Of a stretch of DNA of 35,721 nucleotides, positions 8,685 through 16,868 are shown piece by piece. How positions within the stretch are numbered: position 1 is the stretch's first letter; every line of letters starts with the position of its first letter. The translations under genes were made by a program, and so were the position numbers. The DNA is taken from the NCBI GenBank assembly GCA_902488525.1, contig CABTWP010000017.1:1-35721 (forward strand), written 5' to 3'. The DNA is from an uncultured Collinsella sp. GTDB taxonomy: Bacteria > Actinomycetota > Coriobacteriia > Coriobacteriales > Coriobacteriaceae. The notes under the pieces are model-generated. The model was not told where the DNA came from and made no database searches. It worked only from the letters and a program-made list of their open reading frames with translations.

Positions 8685-8761
8685 AGGAACAGTCCTCTCT
8701 TACGTAATTCCATAGATGTGTATTTATTCAACCGTAAGAGGGCTGCACACTGGGGGTGGGT

Positions 8762-8790
8762 TCTATAAACGGACGGTAATTTGCGGCGAA
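8762..8790 (-). promoter_or_regulatory. Possible promoter of the 3-hydroxyacyl-CoA dehydrogenase gene
   Basis: On the minus strand TTCGCC and TATAGA are separated by 17 bp, about 75 bp before the start codon. The -10 matches well and the -35 poorly. Confidence 0.3.
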
Positions 8791-8856
8791 CGGCTACATC
8801 TGTTCATTATCTCAGGGTTCCGAGGGCGATTTTTTGTGCCACCGAGACGTCGTTTG

Positions 8857-9037
8857 CGGAAGTATGCGGCAAATTCCGGAACCCTTGAGCACCCCCCGAT
8901 TTTCCGTCAATAAAACCGCAGGTACAGGGCTTGGACATATTCGGTGTGCTCGGTCTATTCAGATTTTGCCGCATACTTCCGAAATCTGAGTTCGCAAAGG
9001 GTGATAGTCGGGGCGTTTACGCAACATATGTCCAAGC
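8857..9037. repeat. Two interleaved inverted repeats in a 418-bp gene-free stretch
   Basis: A 17-bp perfect inverted repeat joins 8857-8873 (CGGAAGTATGCGGCAAA) with 8965-8981. A second, 12 bp, joins 8929-8940 (GCTTGGACATAT) with 9026-9037. The order is A-B-A'-B', so the two cannot both form nested stems. The sequence between is not protein-like in any frame. It could be a structured RNA, a composite of two dispersed elements, or a decayed element. The rest of 8685-9102 holds only the dehydrogenase promoter region and the next terminator. Confidence 0.6.
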
Positions 9038-9072
9038 AAAAACGGGTGGTAGCCGGTACGGCCACCACCCGT
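9038..9072 (-). terminator. Terminator of the activase operon
   Basis: On the minus strand a 13-bp stem ACGGGTGGTGGCC/GGCTACCACCCGT (one wobble pair) is followed by TTTT. It lies 31 bp past the stop of the giant activase gene. Confidence 0.85.
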
Positions 9073-9102
9073 TTGTCTCATATCCAGCCCATAGCAGGCC
9101 AG

Positions 9103-12100
9103 CTACTTCTTAATGCCGCGTCCCAGGCGCTCAGCGACCGACGCCACGGCGCTCTCATCGACCGAACCGCAGCTCACACAGCCGTCGTGGGCACGCATCT
9201 GGCCGGTGACCTCGTCCATCGCGAGCGGCGCCACCTTCTCAAGCTTAAAGCCCTTGCCGGCGCGCATGTTTTCCTTGGCCACGCTGATCATGAGCTTAAT
9301 ACGGTTGAGCTGGTTGACCTCGGACGCACCAGGATCATAGTCCACCGCAACGATGTTGCTCTCGGGATGCTGGCGGCGCAGCTCCTTAATCACGGCCTTG
9401 CCCACCACGTGATTGGGCAGGCACGCGAAGGGCTGCGTGCAGATGATATTGGGTGCGCCATGATCGATCAGGTCGAGCATCTCGGCCGTGAGCAGCCAGC
9501 CCTCGCCCATGTTGTTGCACACCGAAAGCACCGTGCGGGCCTTGTCGGCCATGGTGCCGATGCGCTCGGGCGCCTCGAAGCGGCGGGACTTCTCGAGCAT
9601 CTCCTCCACCGGCGTGCGCATCCAGTCCACGAGCTTGATGAGCGCCTGCATACCAGCGCGCGTGGTAGCGGAGCTTCCCAACTCGTCCTTCTGCAGCTCG
9701 GCGTTGCTCATGGAGTACAGGAAAAAGTCGAGCAGACCCGGCACCACGGCCTCGCAGCCCTCGCGCTCGATGACATCGACCACGTGGTTGTTGGCTGTGG
9801 GATGGAACTTGACCAGGATCTCGCCGACCACGCCCACGCGCGGCTTGGTACCCTCGCCCACGAGCGGCATGGTGTCGAACGCGCGGATGGCCTCGCGGCA
9901 CAGCTTGGTGTAGTTGTGGCGGTTAAACTTGGGCGCCAGCTTGCGAGCGCGCGCCATGTACTCCTCGTAGAGCGCGTTGGCGGCACCGGGCGTAGCCTCG
10001 TACGGGCGGCAGCGATAGAGCATCTGCATCATCACGTCGCCAAAGAGCACCGCGTAGACTGCCTGCTTAAGCAGCGCCGGCGTAATCTTAAAGCCAGGGT
10101 TGTCCTCGCCCAGCGCCACGGCCGAAAGCGAGATCACCGGGATCTCGGGGTGGCCGCTCTCGCGCAGGGCCTTGCGGATGAGTGCGATGTAGTTGGTGGC
10201 ACGGCAGCCGCCGCCGGTCTGGCTGATAACCACGGCCGTCTTGGACAGGTCGTACCGACCGCTCTCGATGGCCTCCATAATCTGGCCCGTCACCAGGATC
10301 GACGGGTAACAAATGTCATTGTTCACATAGCGCAGGCCAGCCTCGACGGCATCGTGGTCAGTCGAGGGCAGCAGCTCCAAGTTGTAGCCAGCACCACGGA
10401 ACACCTCTTTGACCAGGTCAAAGTGGATCGGCGCCATTTGCGGGCACAGGATGGTGTAGCCTTCCTCGCGCATCTGCTCGGTGAAGGGCACCTTGGGCCA
10501 CGCGGTCGAAGCGCTCTCACGCTGCGCCTCGAACGTGTACTTGCGGCTCGCGAACGCGGGGGCATCCGTGGAGGGCGCCACCGGCGCAGCATCGCCCTGC
10601 TCGTAGGCCCCACCCGCGGCCGTGGCCTCGGCCAGGCGCTCGGCCTCCTGGTCCTTGAGCGCTGCCATGAGCGAGCGGATGCGAATGCGCGCGGCGCCCA
10701 GGTTTGACACCTCGTCGATCTTGAGTACGGTGTAGATCTTGCCGCTGGCCTCCAGAATCTCCTGCACCTGGTCGGTGGTCAGGGCGTCCAAGCCGCAGCC
10801 GAAAGAGTTGAGCTGAATCAGATCCAGGTCGTTGCGCATCGTCACAAAACGGGCGACGGCGTACAGGCGGCTGTGGTACATCCACTGGTCGACGACGCGG
10901 ATGGGACGCTCGGGCTTCACCAGGTGCGCAAGCGAATCCTCGGTAAAGACCGCAAAGCCAAAGCTCGAGATAAGCTCGGGCAGGGCGTGGTTGATCTCGG
11001 GGTCGTTATGGTAGGGGCGGCCGGCGAGTACGATGCCGTGGCCGCCGTGGTCCTCGACCCACTTAAGGGCCTCCTCGCCCATGGTCTGGATGTCCTCGTG
11101 GAAGCGCGCATCGGCCTCAAAAGCAGCGTTGACGGCGGCATCGACCTCGGAGCGTGTGATCTTTGGACCGCGCACGCGACCGCGACCGGCTTGCGCATCG
11201 GCCACGCGGTCGACGGCGAGCACCTGGTACAGGCGGCGCTTGAGCTCGGTCTTGTCGTGATAGGGCACAAACGGATACAGGAACTCGATGTTCTGCTCGC
11301 GAATCTCGTCGATGTTGAGCGCCAGCGCCGTGGGGTAGCTCATGACGATGGGGCAGTTATAGCAGTTACCGGCAGTCGGGTCCTCCTTGCGCTCCCAGCG
11401 CACGCACGGCATCCAGATAAAGTCGACGTCACGGTCAATAAGGTTCATCACGTGGCCGTGGCTCATCTTGGCCGGATAGCACACGCTCTCGGACGGCATG
11501 GACTCGATGCCCGCCTGGTAGGTCTTCTTGCTCGACTGGTCGGACAGCTGCACGCTAAAGCCCAGGCGCGTAAAGAACGCGTGCCAGAAGGGGTAGTTCT
11601 CGTACATGTTGAGTGCGCGCGGGATGCCCACGGTGCCACGCGGGGCCTCGTCGGGACTCAACACCTCGCGGTTAAAGAGCAGCTCGTTTTTCTTTTTGAA
11701 GAGGTTGGGGGCCTCGGTCTTCTGCTTTTTGTGGCCGGCGCCCTTCTCGCAGCGGTTGCCGGTAATGAAGCGCCTACCGCCGCCAAAGTCGTTGACGGTG
11801 AGCTGGCAGTTGTTGGAGCAACGGCCGCAGCGGACATGCTTTTGCGTCACGGTGAGGTGCGCGATGTCCTCGGCAGAAAGAATGGTCGAGGTGCCGTCGG
11901 CGCCGGCGCGATCGCGGGCGAGCAAGGCCGCACCGTAGGCGCCCATGCAGCCGGCGATGTCGGGACGCACGGCATGAACGCCGGTGAGCTGCTCAAACGC
12001 GCGCAGCGTGGCATCGGACATAAAGGTGCCGCCCTGGACGATCACCTGGCTGCCGATCTCCTTGGGGTCACGCAGCTTAATGACCTTGAACAGAGCGTTC

Positions 12101-13884
12101 TTGATGACGGAATAGGACAGGCCGGCCGCGATGTCGCCCACCGTGGCGCCTTCCTTTTGCGCCTGCTTGACGCGCGAGTTCATAAAGACCGTGCAGCGGC
12201 TGCCCAGGTCGACGGGGGCCTTAGCATGGATGGCGGCATCGGCGAACGCGCACACATCCATGTTCATTGACACGGCGAAACTCTCGATAAAGCTGCCGCA
12301 ACCCGACGAGCAGGCCTCGTTGAGCATGATGTGCTCGATAACACCGTCCTTGACGCGCAGGCACTTCATGTCCTGGCCGCCGATGTCCAGGATGAACTCG
12401 ACGCCGGGCAGGAATGCCTTGGCGCCGCGCAGGTGCGCGACGGTCTCAATCTCGCCGGAGTCGGCCTTGAGGGCCTCGATGAGCAGCGCCTCGCCGTAGC
12501 CCGTGGTGGTCACGTGGCCGATGGTGCAACCGGCGGGAATGTGGTTGTAGAAATCGGCCATGATGACCTTGGCCGTGCCCAGAATGTCGCCGTTGTTGTT
12601 GCCGTACCAGGTGTGCAGCAGCTGACCGTCCTCGCCCACGAGTGCGGCTTTCATAGTGGTGGAGCCGGCGTCGATACCGATAAACACGCGGCCGGTGTAG
12701 CCGTCGAGCTTGCCCTTGGGGACGACCTCGGTGTCGTGGCGGGTCTTGAACTCGGCAAAGTCCTCGTCGGTGGCGAAGAGCGGGTCCAAGCGCTCGACCT
12801 CGGCACCCTGCGTGTCACCCAGGGCATCGATGGCCTCGATGAGCTGCGGGAACGTGCTGAGTTTATTGGACTCGTGCGCCATGGCGGCGCCGCTCGCCAC
12901 AAACAGGTGAGCGTTTTGGGGCACGATACGGTGCTCCTCGTCCAGGTTGAGCGTGAGGTAGAAGCGATGGCGCAGCTCGGAGAGATACTGCAGCGGGCCG
13001 CCCAGGAAGGCGACGTTGCCGCGGATGGGACGGCCGCACGCCAGGCCCGAGATGGTCTGGGTCACGACGGCCTGGAAGATGGAGGCGGCCACGTCCTCGG
13101 GGCGGGCACCTTCGTTGAGCAGCGGCTGGACGTCGGTCTTGGCAAAGACGCCGCAGCGGCTGGCAATGGGATAGATGGTGGTGGCGTTTGCCGCGAGCTC
13201 GTTAAGGCCGCTGGCATCGGTGTGCAGCAGAGTGGCCATCTGGTCGATGAACGCGCCCGTGCCGCCGGCGCAGGTGCCGTTCATGCGCTGCTCGATGCCG
13301 TTGTCGAAGTAGATGATCTTGGCATCCTCGCCGCCCAGCTCGATGGCGACGTCGGTGGCCGGGATGAGGGTCTCGACGGCACGCTTGCTGGCGATGACCT
13401 CCTGGACAAACTCCAGGTCGAGCCACTGGGACAGCAGAAGGCCGCCCGAGCCGGTAATGGCGCAGGTCATCTGGGCCGTCGGCAGCACGGTCGCAGCGCC
13501 CTCGAACAGGTCGCGGGCACAAGCGCGGACGTCGGTGTGGTGGCGCTGGTACTTGGCGTAGACGATCTGGTTGTCGTCGTTGAGCACGGCGAGCTTAACG
13601 GTGGTGGAGCCCACGTCGATGCCCAGGTGCAGGTTGCCGCGGGCGGACTCGGGGTTGAAGATCGCGCCTTCGGGGGCCTGGGCGGCGGCTACGGGCTCAG
13701 CGGCGGTGGCGGGCTCGCTGACGACGGAAGTCTCCCCTGCCACGTTCTTGGCATCGGCAACTGCCTCGGCAACTTTCTCGGCAGCCGCGGTCGCGGCCTT
13801 CTGCGCGGCGTCCACCACGGCGGGCGCGGCCTCGCGTGCGGCAGCGACCATGCGGTCCTTGATGCCCTCGACGAGTTTGCTCAT
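9103..13884 (-). CDS. Giant 2-hydroxyacyl-CoA dehydratase activase-like protein (BadF/HgdC, DUF2229)
   Basis: This 1593-residue fusion is related to the ATP-driven activases that feed electrons to 2-hydroxyacyl-CoA dehydratases and benzoyl-CoA reductases. An Ala-rich N-terminal extension (1-80) precedes two ASKHA/BadF ATPase modules. The first has DVGSTT at 90-95 and CAGGTGAF at ~205; the second has DAGSTT at ~403 and CSSGCGSF at ~525. The Cys of each module is where HgdC binds its shared [4Fe-4S] cluster. A Cys cluster RCGRCSNNC lies at ~683-691. A DUF2229-type region (~748-950, with ESVCYPAK) and HgdB-like dehydratase-subunit regions (~950-1560) follow. DGCVSCGS lies near the C-terminus. 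The ATG at 13884 has GAGGAGAG upstream, 11 bp after the TetR gene. The substrate of this widespread family is not known to me. No separate dehydratase subunit genes are adjacent. Confidence 0.88.
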   Translation of the reverse strand: MSKLVEGIKDRMVAAAREAAPAVVDAAQKAATAAAEKVAEAVADAKNVAGETSVVSEPATAAEPVAAAQAPEGAIFNPESARGNLHLGIDVGSTTVKLAVLNDDNQIVYAKYQRHHTDVRACARDLFEGAATVLPTAQMTCAITGSGGLLLSQWLDLEFVQEVIASKRAVETLIPATDVAIELGGEDAKIIYFDNGIEQRMNGTCAGGTGAFIDQMATLLHTDASGLNELAANATTIYPIASRCGVFAKTDVQPLLNEGARPEDVAASIFQAVVTQTISGLACGRPIRGNVAFLGGPLQYLSELRHRFYLTLNLDEEHRIVPQNAHLFVASGAAMAHESNKLSTFPQLIEAIDALGDTQGAEVERLDPLFATDEDFAEFKTRHDTEVVPKGKLDGYTGRVFIGIDAGSTTMKAALVGEDGQLLHTWYGNNNGDILGTAKVIMADFYNHIPAGCTIGHVTTTGYGEALLIEALKADSGEIETVAHLRGAKAFLPGVEFILDIGGQDMKCLRVKDGVIEHIMLNEACSSGCGSFIESFAVSMNMDVCAFADAAIHAKAPVDLGSRCTVFMNSRVKQAQKEGATVGDIAAGLSYSVIKNALFKVIKLRDPKEIGSQVIVQGGTFMSDATLRAFEQLTGVHAVRPDIAGCMGAYGAALLARDRAGADGTSTILSAEDIAHLTVTQKHVRCGRCSNNCQLTVNDFGGGRRFITGNRCEKGAGHKKQKTEAPNLFKKKNELLFNREVLSPDEAPRGTVGIPRALNMYENYPFWHAFFTRLGFSVQLSDQSSKKTYQAGIESMPSESVCYPAKMSHGHVMNLIDRDVDFIWMPCVRWERKEDPTAGNCYNCPIVMSYPTALALNIDEIREQNIEFLYPFVPYHDKTELKRRLYQVLAVDRVADAQAGRGRVRGPKITRSEVDAAVNAAFEADARFHEDIQTMGEEALKWVEDHGGHGIVLAGRPYHNDPEINHALPELISSFGFAVFTEDSLAHLVKPERPIRVVDQWMYHSRLYAVARFVTMRNDLDLIQLNSFGCGLDALTTDQVQEILEASGKIYTVLKIDEVSNLGAARIRIRSLMAALKDQEAERLAEATAAGGAYEQGDAAPVAPSTDAPAFASRKYTFEAQRESASTAWPKVPFTEQMREEGYTILCPQMAPIHFDLVKEVFRGAGYNLELLPSTDHDAVEAGLRYVNNDICYPSILVTGQIMEAIESGRYDLSKTAVVISQTGGGCRATNYIALIRKALRESGHPEIPVISLSAVALGEDNPGFKITPALLKQAVYAVLFGDVMMQMLYRCRPYEATPGAANALYEEYMARARKLAPKFNRHNYTKLCREAIRAFDTMPLVGEGTKPRVGVVGEILVKFHPTANNHVVDVIEREGCEAVVPGLLDFFLYSMSNAELQKDELGSSATTRAGMQALIKLVDWMRTPVEEMLEKSRRFEAPERIGTMADKARTVLSVCNNMGEGWLLTAEMLDLIDHGAPNIICTQPFACLPNHVVGKAVIKELRRQHPESNIVAVDYDPGASEVNQLNRIKLMISVAKENMRAGKGFKLEKVAPLAMDEVTGQMRAHDGCVSCGSVDESAVASVAERLGRGIKK

Positions 13885-13895
13885 TGTCTCTCCTC

Positions 13896-14606
13896 TTAGT
13901 TGTTGGACTCGACGGTTGCGGTGGTGTCGACCGCGTCCTCGAGCTGCAGATTCAATAGCTTCATGCCGTATTCCGGCACGTTGATATCGATGGGTTGGCC
14001 ATACAGGTCGCCGGGGCGCACAAAGGCGATAACCGTCATAATGCGCGCCATGGTCTCGGGCGATTCGGTGAGCCCACGCTCAAACCAGCGCTGAATCAGG
14101 CCGACCTCGGCACTCACGACATAGGTAACGTAGTAGTCAAAGAAGGTGCCCAGTGCCAGGCCCAAGATGCCCGTCTGTGCACGCGGCACCACGGCCTCGC
14201 GTGCGGTATCGATGATCTTTTTAATAAAGGCGGGGTCGCCGCCCGGGCCCAGCAGCGATCCGATTAAATCGCGGTTGGCCGCAAGGTAGCGCAGCAACTC
14301 AACCGAACCGGGTGCCGGCTCGAGCTCATCGATGTTGCGGTAAAGATCGGGTAATTGAGCTGCGGTGATAAGCTCCACCCGCTCGCGAATCTCGGCAAGC
14401 AGACCGTCCTCGATCTGGCTGATAAAGTCGGGGATATCGCGGTAGTGCGAATAGAACGTTCGACGCGTAAGACCGGCGCGCTCGGTGAGCGACGCGACGT
14501 TAATGCGCGAAAGGTCGCCGCTTTCGGCAAGCTCGCTGGCAAGCGCCTGGCGAAGGGCGCGCTGCGAGCGAAGGGACCGGCGATCACATTTCTCGAGCTG
14601 GGACAA
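13896..14606 (-). CDS. TetR-family transcriptional regulator
   Basis: This 236-residue TetR/AcrR-type regulator has an N-terminal helix-turn-helix at about residues 34-65, INVASLTERAGLTRRTFYSH followed by YRDIPDFI, typical of the family. The C-terminal ~160 residues form the helical ligand-binding and dimerisation part. It includes a FFDYYVTYVV segment like the TetR_C domains of regulators beside acyl-CoA or fatty-acid genes. Start is TTG at 14606, chosen because AAGGAGG lies 5-6 bp upstream and the HTH is then in the normal place. Its stop is 11 bp before the giant activase gene, so the two form an operon. Palindromes lie 30-66 bp upstream of its start, suggesting it represses itself and the activase. 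The ligand may be an acyl-CoA or fatty acid, which is inference. Confidence 0.88.
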   Translation of the reverse strand: MSQLEKCDRRSLRSQRALRQALASELAESGDLSRINVASLTERAGLTRRTFYSHYRDIPDFISQIEDGLLAEIRERVELITAAQLPDLYRNIDELEPAPGSVELLRYLAANRDLIGSLLGPGGDPAFIKKIIDTAREAVVPRAQTGILGLALGTFFDYYVTYVVSAEVGLIQRWFERGLTESPETMARIMTVIAFVRPGDLYGQPIDINVPEYGMKLLNLQLEDAVDTTATVESNN

Positions 14607-14635
14607 GCGTCCTCCTTGTTACTCAGACTGTACGC

Positions 14636-14672
14636 TATTGCACAGTGCGAGTATTATTGCACACCGTGTGCA
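14636..14672 (-). promoter_or_regulatory. Twin palindromic operator upstream of the TetR-activase operon
   Basis: TGCACACCGTGTGCA (14658-14672) is a perfect 7+1+7 dyad. A second, shorter dyad, GCACAGTGC (14640-14648), lies 18-19 bp away. Both begin in TATTGCACA (14636 and 14655). Between them on the minus strand is AATACT, a possible -10, with TTGATG beyond the longer dyad as a weak -35. A protein bound here would cover the promoter. Confidence 0.55.
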
Positions 14673-14697
14673 TCAACACGTAAAGGCAATATTTTGG

Positions 14698-14728
14698 ATG
14701 TGACGAAGGGGCTGTCCCTTTGTCACAT
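14698..14728. repeat. GGGACAG-core hairpin (13-bp stem)
   Basis: ATGTGACGAAGGG (14698-14710) pairs with CCCTTTGTCACAT (14716-14728) with one wobble, around the loop GCTGT. It abuts the stop codon of the HAD gene and precedes the TetR promoter. There is no T-run, so it may be a dispersed repeat rather than a plain terminator. Confidence 0.65.
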
Positions 14729-15585
14729 TATTCGATGACGGTGCGGGAGTTTTGCTTGCGCATGGTGACGAGCATGTGTTTGGGGACGGCGTGGACCATG
14801 CAGCTGCCGATGGTCGCGCTCGCGGCGGCCTTGGCTACATCGCTAGCGTTTTTGGTCGCGTAGCTGTGACGGAAGCGTTTGAGCATGGCGATGTCGTTGC
14901 CGCCGTCGCCGTAGACCGCGACCTCGTCCTCGGCAATACCGTAGTAGCCCGCCAGCCAAGCCACACTCTCGCCCTTGTTGCACGCCACGTCCGTGATCTC
15001 AAACATCACCGGATCGAACGGCGCGTTGACCACACGGTCCGAGCGCTCGGCCAAATACGCCTTAAGGTCGCGCTCCAGCTCGAGCGAGGTCACGCGACAG
15101 TTGATCTTGCACACATCGTGGCGCAGGATGTCACCGATCGACTGGTCGAAATACTGCTCCTCGTGATACCCGCCACGTGCACGCATGCCGCGCATCACGA
15201 TGCGCTTGATAGGACTGTCCTTTTTAAAGCCCGCCTGGTGCATCTCGAACGAACCGCTCGAGAACATGCCGTCGGGCGTGGAGCAGTCGAAGCAAATGTC
15301 CGGGAACGCTTTGAGCAGCTCCTCGGTAACCTGCGGGTCGATGGTCCAGGTCTTGAGCACCTCACCATGGCTGTCGCGCACGATGGACCCATTGGAGCAG
15401 CAGGCGTCAAGCGGCAGGCCCGTAAAGCCATGCTCGCCGATCGGCAGCGTCGAGCGTCCGGTCGCGGGAACCACATGCAGCCCGGCTTCGGTCAGCTCGC
15501 GAATGGCGCGGCGGATGGTTCCGTCGGCCTCGTGTAGGGCATTCAGCAGCGTTCCGTCTAAGTCACTCGCAAACATCTTGATCAT
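14728..15585 (-). CDS. Cof-type HAD-superfamily phosphatase
   Basis: This 285-residue HAD hydrolase is of the Cof/type IIB group that dephosphorylates sugar phosphates and other small metabolites in the cytoplasm. Motif I is FASDLDGTLL at residues 5-14, with the nucleophile Asp and acid/base Asp. Motif II is VVPATGRS at about 37-44, followed by CSNGSIVRD. The cap domain lies in the middle. Motif III is the Lys in the CNKGESV region and motif IV is YGDGGNDIAML at ~228-238. ATG 15585 gives the typical family start MIKMF and lies 10 bp from AAGGAG. An ATG 6 bp further upstream (15591) is possible but sits only 4 bp from the same site. It is monocistronic. The substrate is unknown. Confidence 0.88.
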   Translation of the reverse strand: MIKMFASDLDGTLLNALHEADGTIRRAIRELTEAGLHVVPATGRSTLPIGEHGFTGLPLDACCSNGSIVRDSHGEVLKTWTIDPQVTEELLKAFPDICFDCSTPDGMFSSGSFEMHQAGFKKDSPIKRIVMRGMRARGGYHEEQYFDQSIGDILRHDVCKINCRVTSLELERDLKAYLAERSDRVVNAPFDPVMFEITDVACNKGESVAWLAGYYGIAEDEVAVYGDGGNDIAMLKRFRHSYATKNASDVAKAAASATIGSCMVHAVPKHMLVTMRKQNSRTVIE

Positions 15586-15613
15586 GGGCATGCCTCTCCT
15601 TCGTCTGCACGAT

Positions 15614-15641
15614 ATTGTAGACGAGAACGGGCGCACCCCAA
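15614..15641 (-). promoter_or_regulatory. Promoter of the HAD phosphatase gene
   Basis: TTGGGG (15636-15641) and TACAAT (15614-15619) on the minus strand are 16 bp apart and sit about 30 bp before the start codon. An inverted repeat ACGGGCG/CGCCCGT (15627-15633 with 15650-15656) overlaps it. That repeat may be an operator or the leftover terminator of the glnB remnant upstream. Confidence 0.5.
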
Positions 15642-15672
15642 GAGAGGCACGCCCGTCAGGCGAAAGATTGTT

Positions 15673-15774
15673 CTACACCGCGGCGGGGCCGTGTTCGCCG
15701 GTACGGATGCGGATGACTTCCTCGACCGGCTCGACCCAAATCTTGCCGTCGCCGACGGTGCCGCAATCTTGGAA
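15673..15774 (-). pseudogene. C-terminal remnant of a GlnB-type P-II signalling protein
   Basis: On the minus strand the last ~30 codons before a TAG at 15673-15675 read VGDGKIWV, then EPVEEVIRIRTGE, then HGPAAV. This is the characteristic last strand and tail of P-II nitrogen regulators. Upstream the frame stays open, but the sequence no longer looks like P-II: the T-loop and the first ~80 residues are missing. A different gene (CmpB-like) ends 70 bp away. This is therefore a scar of a deleted glnB gene. Intact P-II proteins have about 112 residues. Confidence 0.7.
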
Positions 15775-15845
15775 ACGGCGCGGCAACGGACGCGAAACGG
15801 ACGGGAAATACGCGAGCAAGGAAGCCGTGAGCGTGCCCGTCCCGG

Positions 15846-16865
15846 CTAGTGGCGGAACAGCTCGCGGGCTCGGTCACGGAGGTCGGTAGCTCGGATGACG
15901 CCTTCGTAGCGATTGATGCGCAGACGCGGGAAGGCGTTAAAGAAGCGTAGGTCGCGGCGGCTGAGCGACACGCTTGGCACCGGACGGCTCATGCGCTTGC
16001 CGGCAAGGCGACGACCGAGCGACGGACGCGGCATGCTCGGCGCGGCATCGGCCACGCGGCGGGCAGCGAGCGCCAAGCCGCGAGCACCATCCGAGATAAA
16101 CGTCGGCATCGAAGCCTTCTCACGAAGGGCATCGAGCGTCGCGTCGCCCAGCTCGGCCAGCCACGCGTTAACGGCACGGCTACGGATATGCGTCTGTGCC
16201 ACCGAGTCAATCGTCGATTCGGGAATGCGCTCGAGCATTGAGTCCGAGGCATCGGCAAGCGACTCGTTGATGCGGTCGGCAAGGTCGGCGCGCACGCGCT
16301 CCAGCTGATCGGACAGACGCCGCCAGCTCGCCAGCGAGCACAACGCGTCGACCATCATCGCGACCGCGACGATAAAGGCGGACAGCCGCACAATCAGCAC
16401 CGGCAGATGGCCAAGCAGCCCCAGCAATGCCGGCTCCACTAAACGGCAAATGCACAACGCACCCAAGCCAAACGCGCATGCCCAGTACAGGCAGATGCGT
16501 CCGTGCAGGTTAAACGGCAGGTGCGAATAGTCCCAAAAGCGAGCGCCCGTTGTTTTTTCCAATAGAAGGCCCACGCTGTACTCGATTGCGCTACATACAA
16601 GCGCCGCGGCGACAAACTGGCTCGAGGCATCCGGAATCCCGCGCAGCAAAAGCCAGCAGGCAATGCCGCCCACACCATAGATAGGACAACACGGCCCCAG
16701 CAAAAAGCCACTGTTGGCAAATCGTCCGTGATTGAGCATGGCGCATACTGTCGACTCCCATACCCAACCGCAAAACCCGTAAAAGGCAAACGAGAGCACC
16801 AGTGCCGAGAGTGGGCAGGCGGCAAGCGTCGCGCCGCCAAACGCCATATCAATCGCGGTTTCCAC
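15846..16865 (-). CDS. CmpB-like membrane protein (putative ABC transporter permease, PF06541 type)
   Basis: This 339-residue membrane protein's N-terminal ~190 residues match the family annotated as putative ABC-transporter type IV/CmpB. FAFYGFCGWVWESTVCAM at about 26-43 is followed by NHGRFANSGFLLGPCCPIYG with its typical Asn-Arg-Gly-Phe-Leu pattern. Later come EYSVGLLLEKTTGARFWDYS, then the LPFNLHGRICL signature (~136-147). The first five or so segments are membrane helices; the C-terminal ~140 residues are soluble and basic. GTG 16865 is taken as the start because GAGGAGAGGG precedes it by 6 bp. It begins 3 bp after the stop of the HD-domain gene, so translation is coupled. No ATP-binding subunit is encoded nearby and true transport is unproven. 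The glnB remnant follows. Confidence 0.75.
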   Translation of the reverse strand: METAIDMAFGGATLAACPLSALVLSFAFYGFCGWVWESTVCAMLNHGRFANSGFLLGPCCPIYGVGGIACWLLLRGIPDASSQFVAAALVCSAIEYSVGLLLEKTTGARFWDYSHLPFNLHGRICLYWACAFGLGALCICRLVEPALLGLLGHLPVLIVRLSAFIVAVAMMVDALCSLASWRRLSDQLERVRADLADRINESLADASDSMLERIPESTIDSVAQTHIRSRAVNAWLAELGDATLDALREKASMPTFISDGARGLALAARRVADAAPSMPRPSLGRRLAGKRMSRPVPSVSLSRRDLRFFNAFPRLRINRYEGVIRATDLRDRARELFRH

Positions 16866-16868
16866 CGT

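Noticed and set aside
8716..8913. 65-codon frame in the spacer after the dehydrogenase
   Set aside because: No ribosome site; it overlaps the likely promoter and the inverted-repeat element, and the residue pattern is not protein-like.
8944..10707. 587-codon open frame antisense to the giant activase
   Set aside because: His/Ala/Arg-rich mirror translation. The opposite strand has full family motifs.
12331..13899. 522-codon open frame antisense to the activase N-terminal half
   Set aside because: Gly/Val/Asp-rich mirror of the two ATPase modules, with no recognisable domain.
15656..15877. 73-codon frame overlapping the glnB remnant
   Set aside because: His/Arg-rich wrong frame. The correct frame shows the P-II C-terminus.
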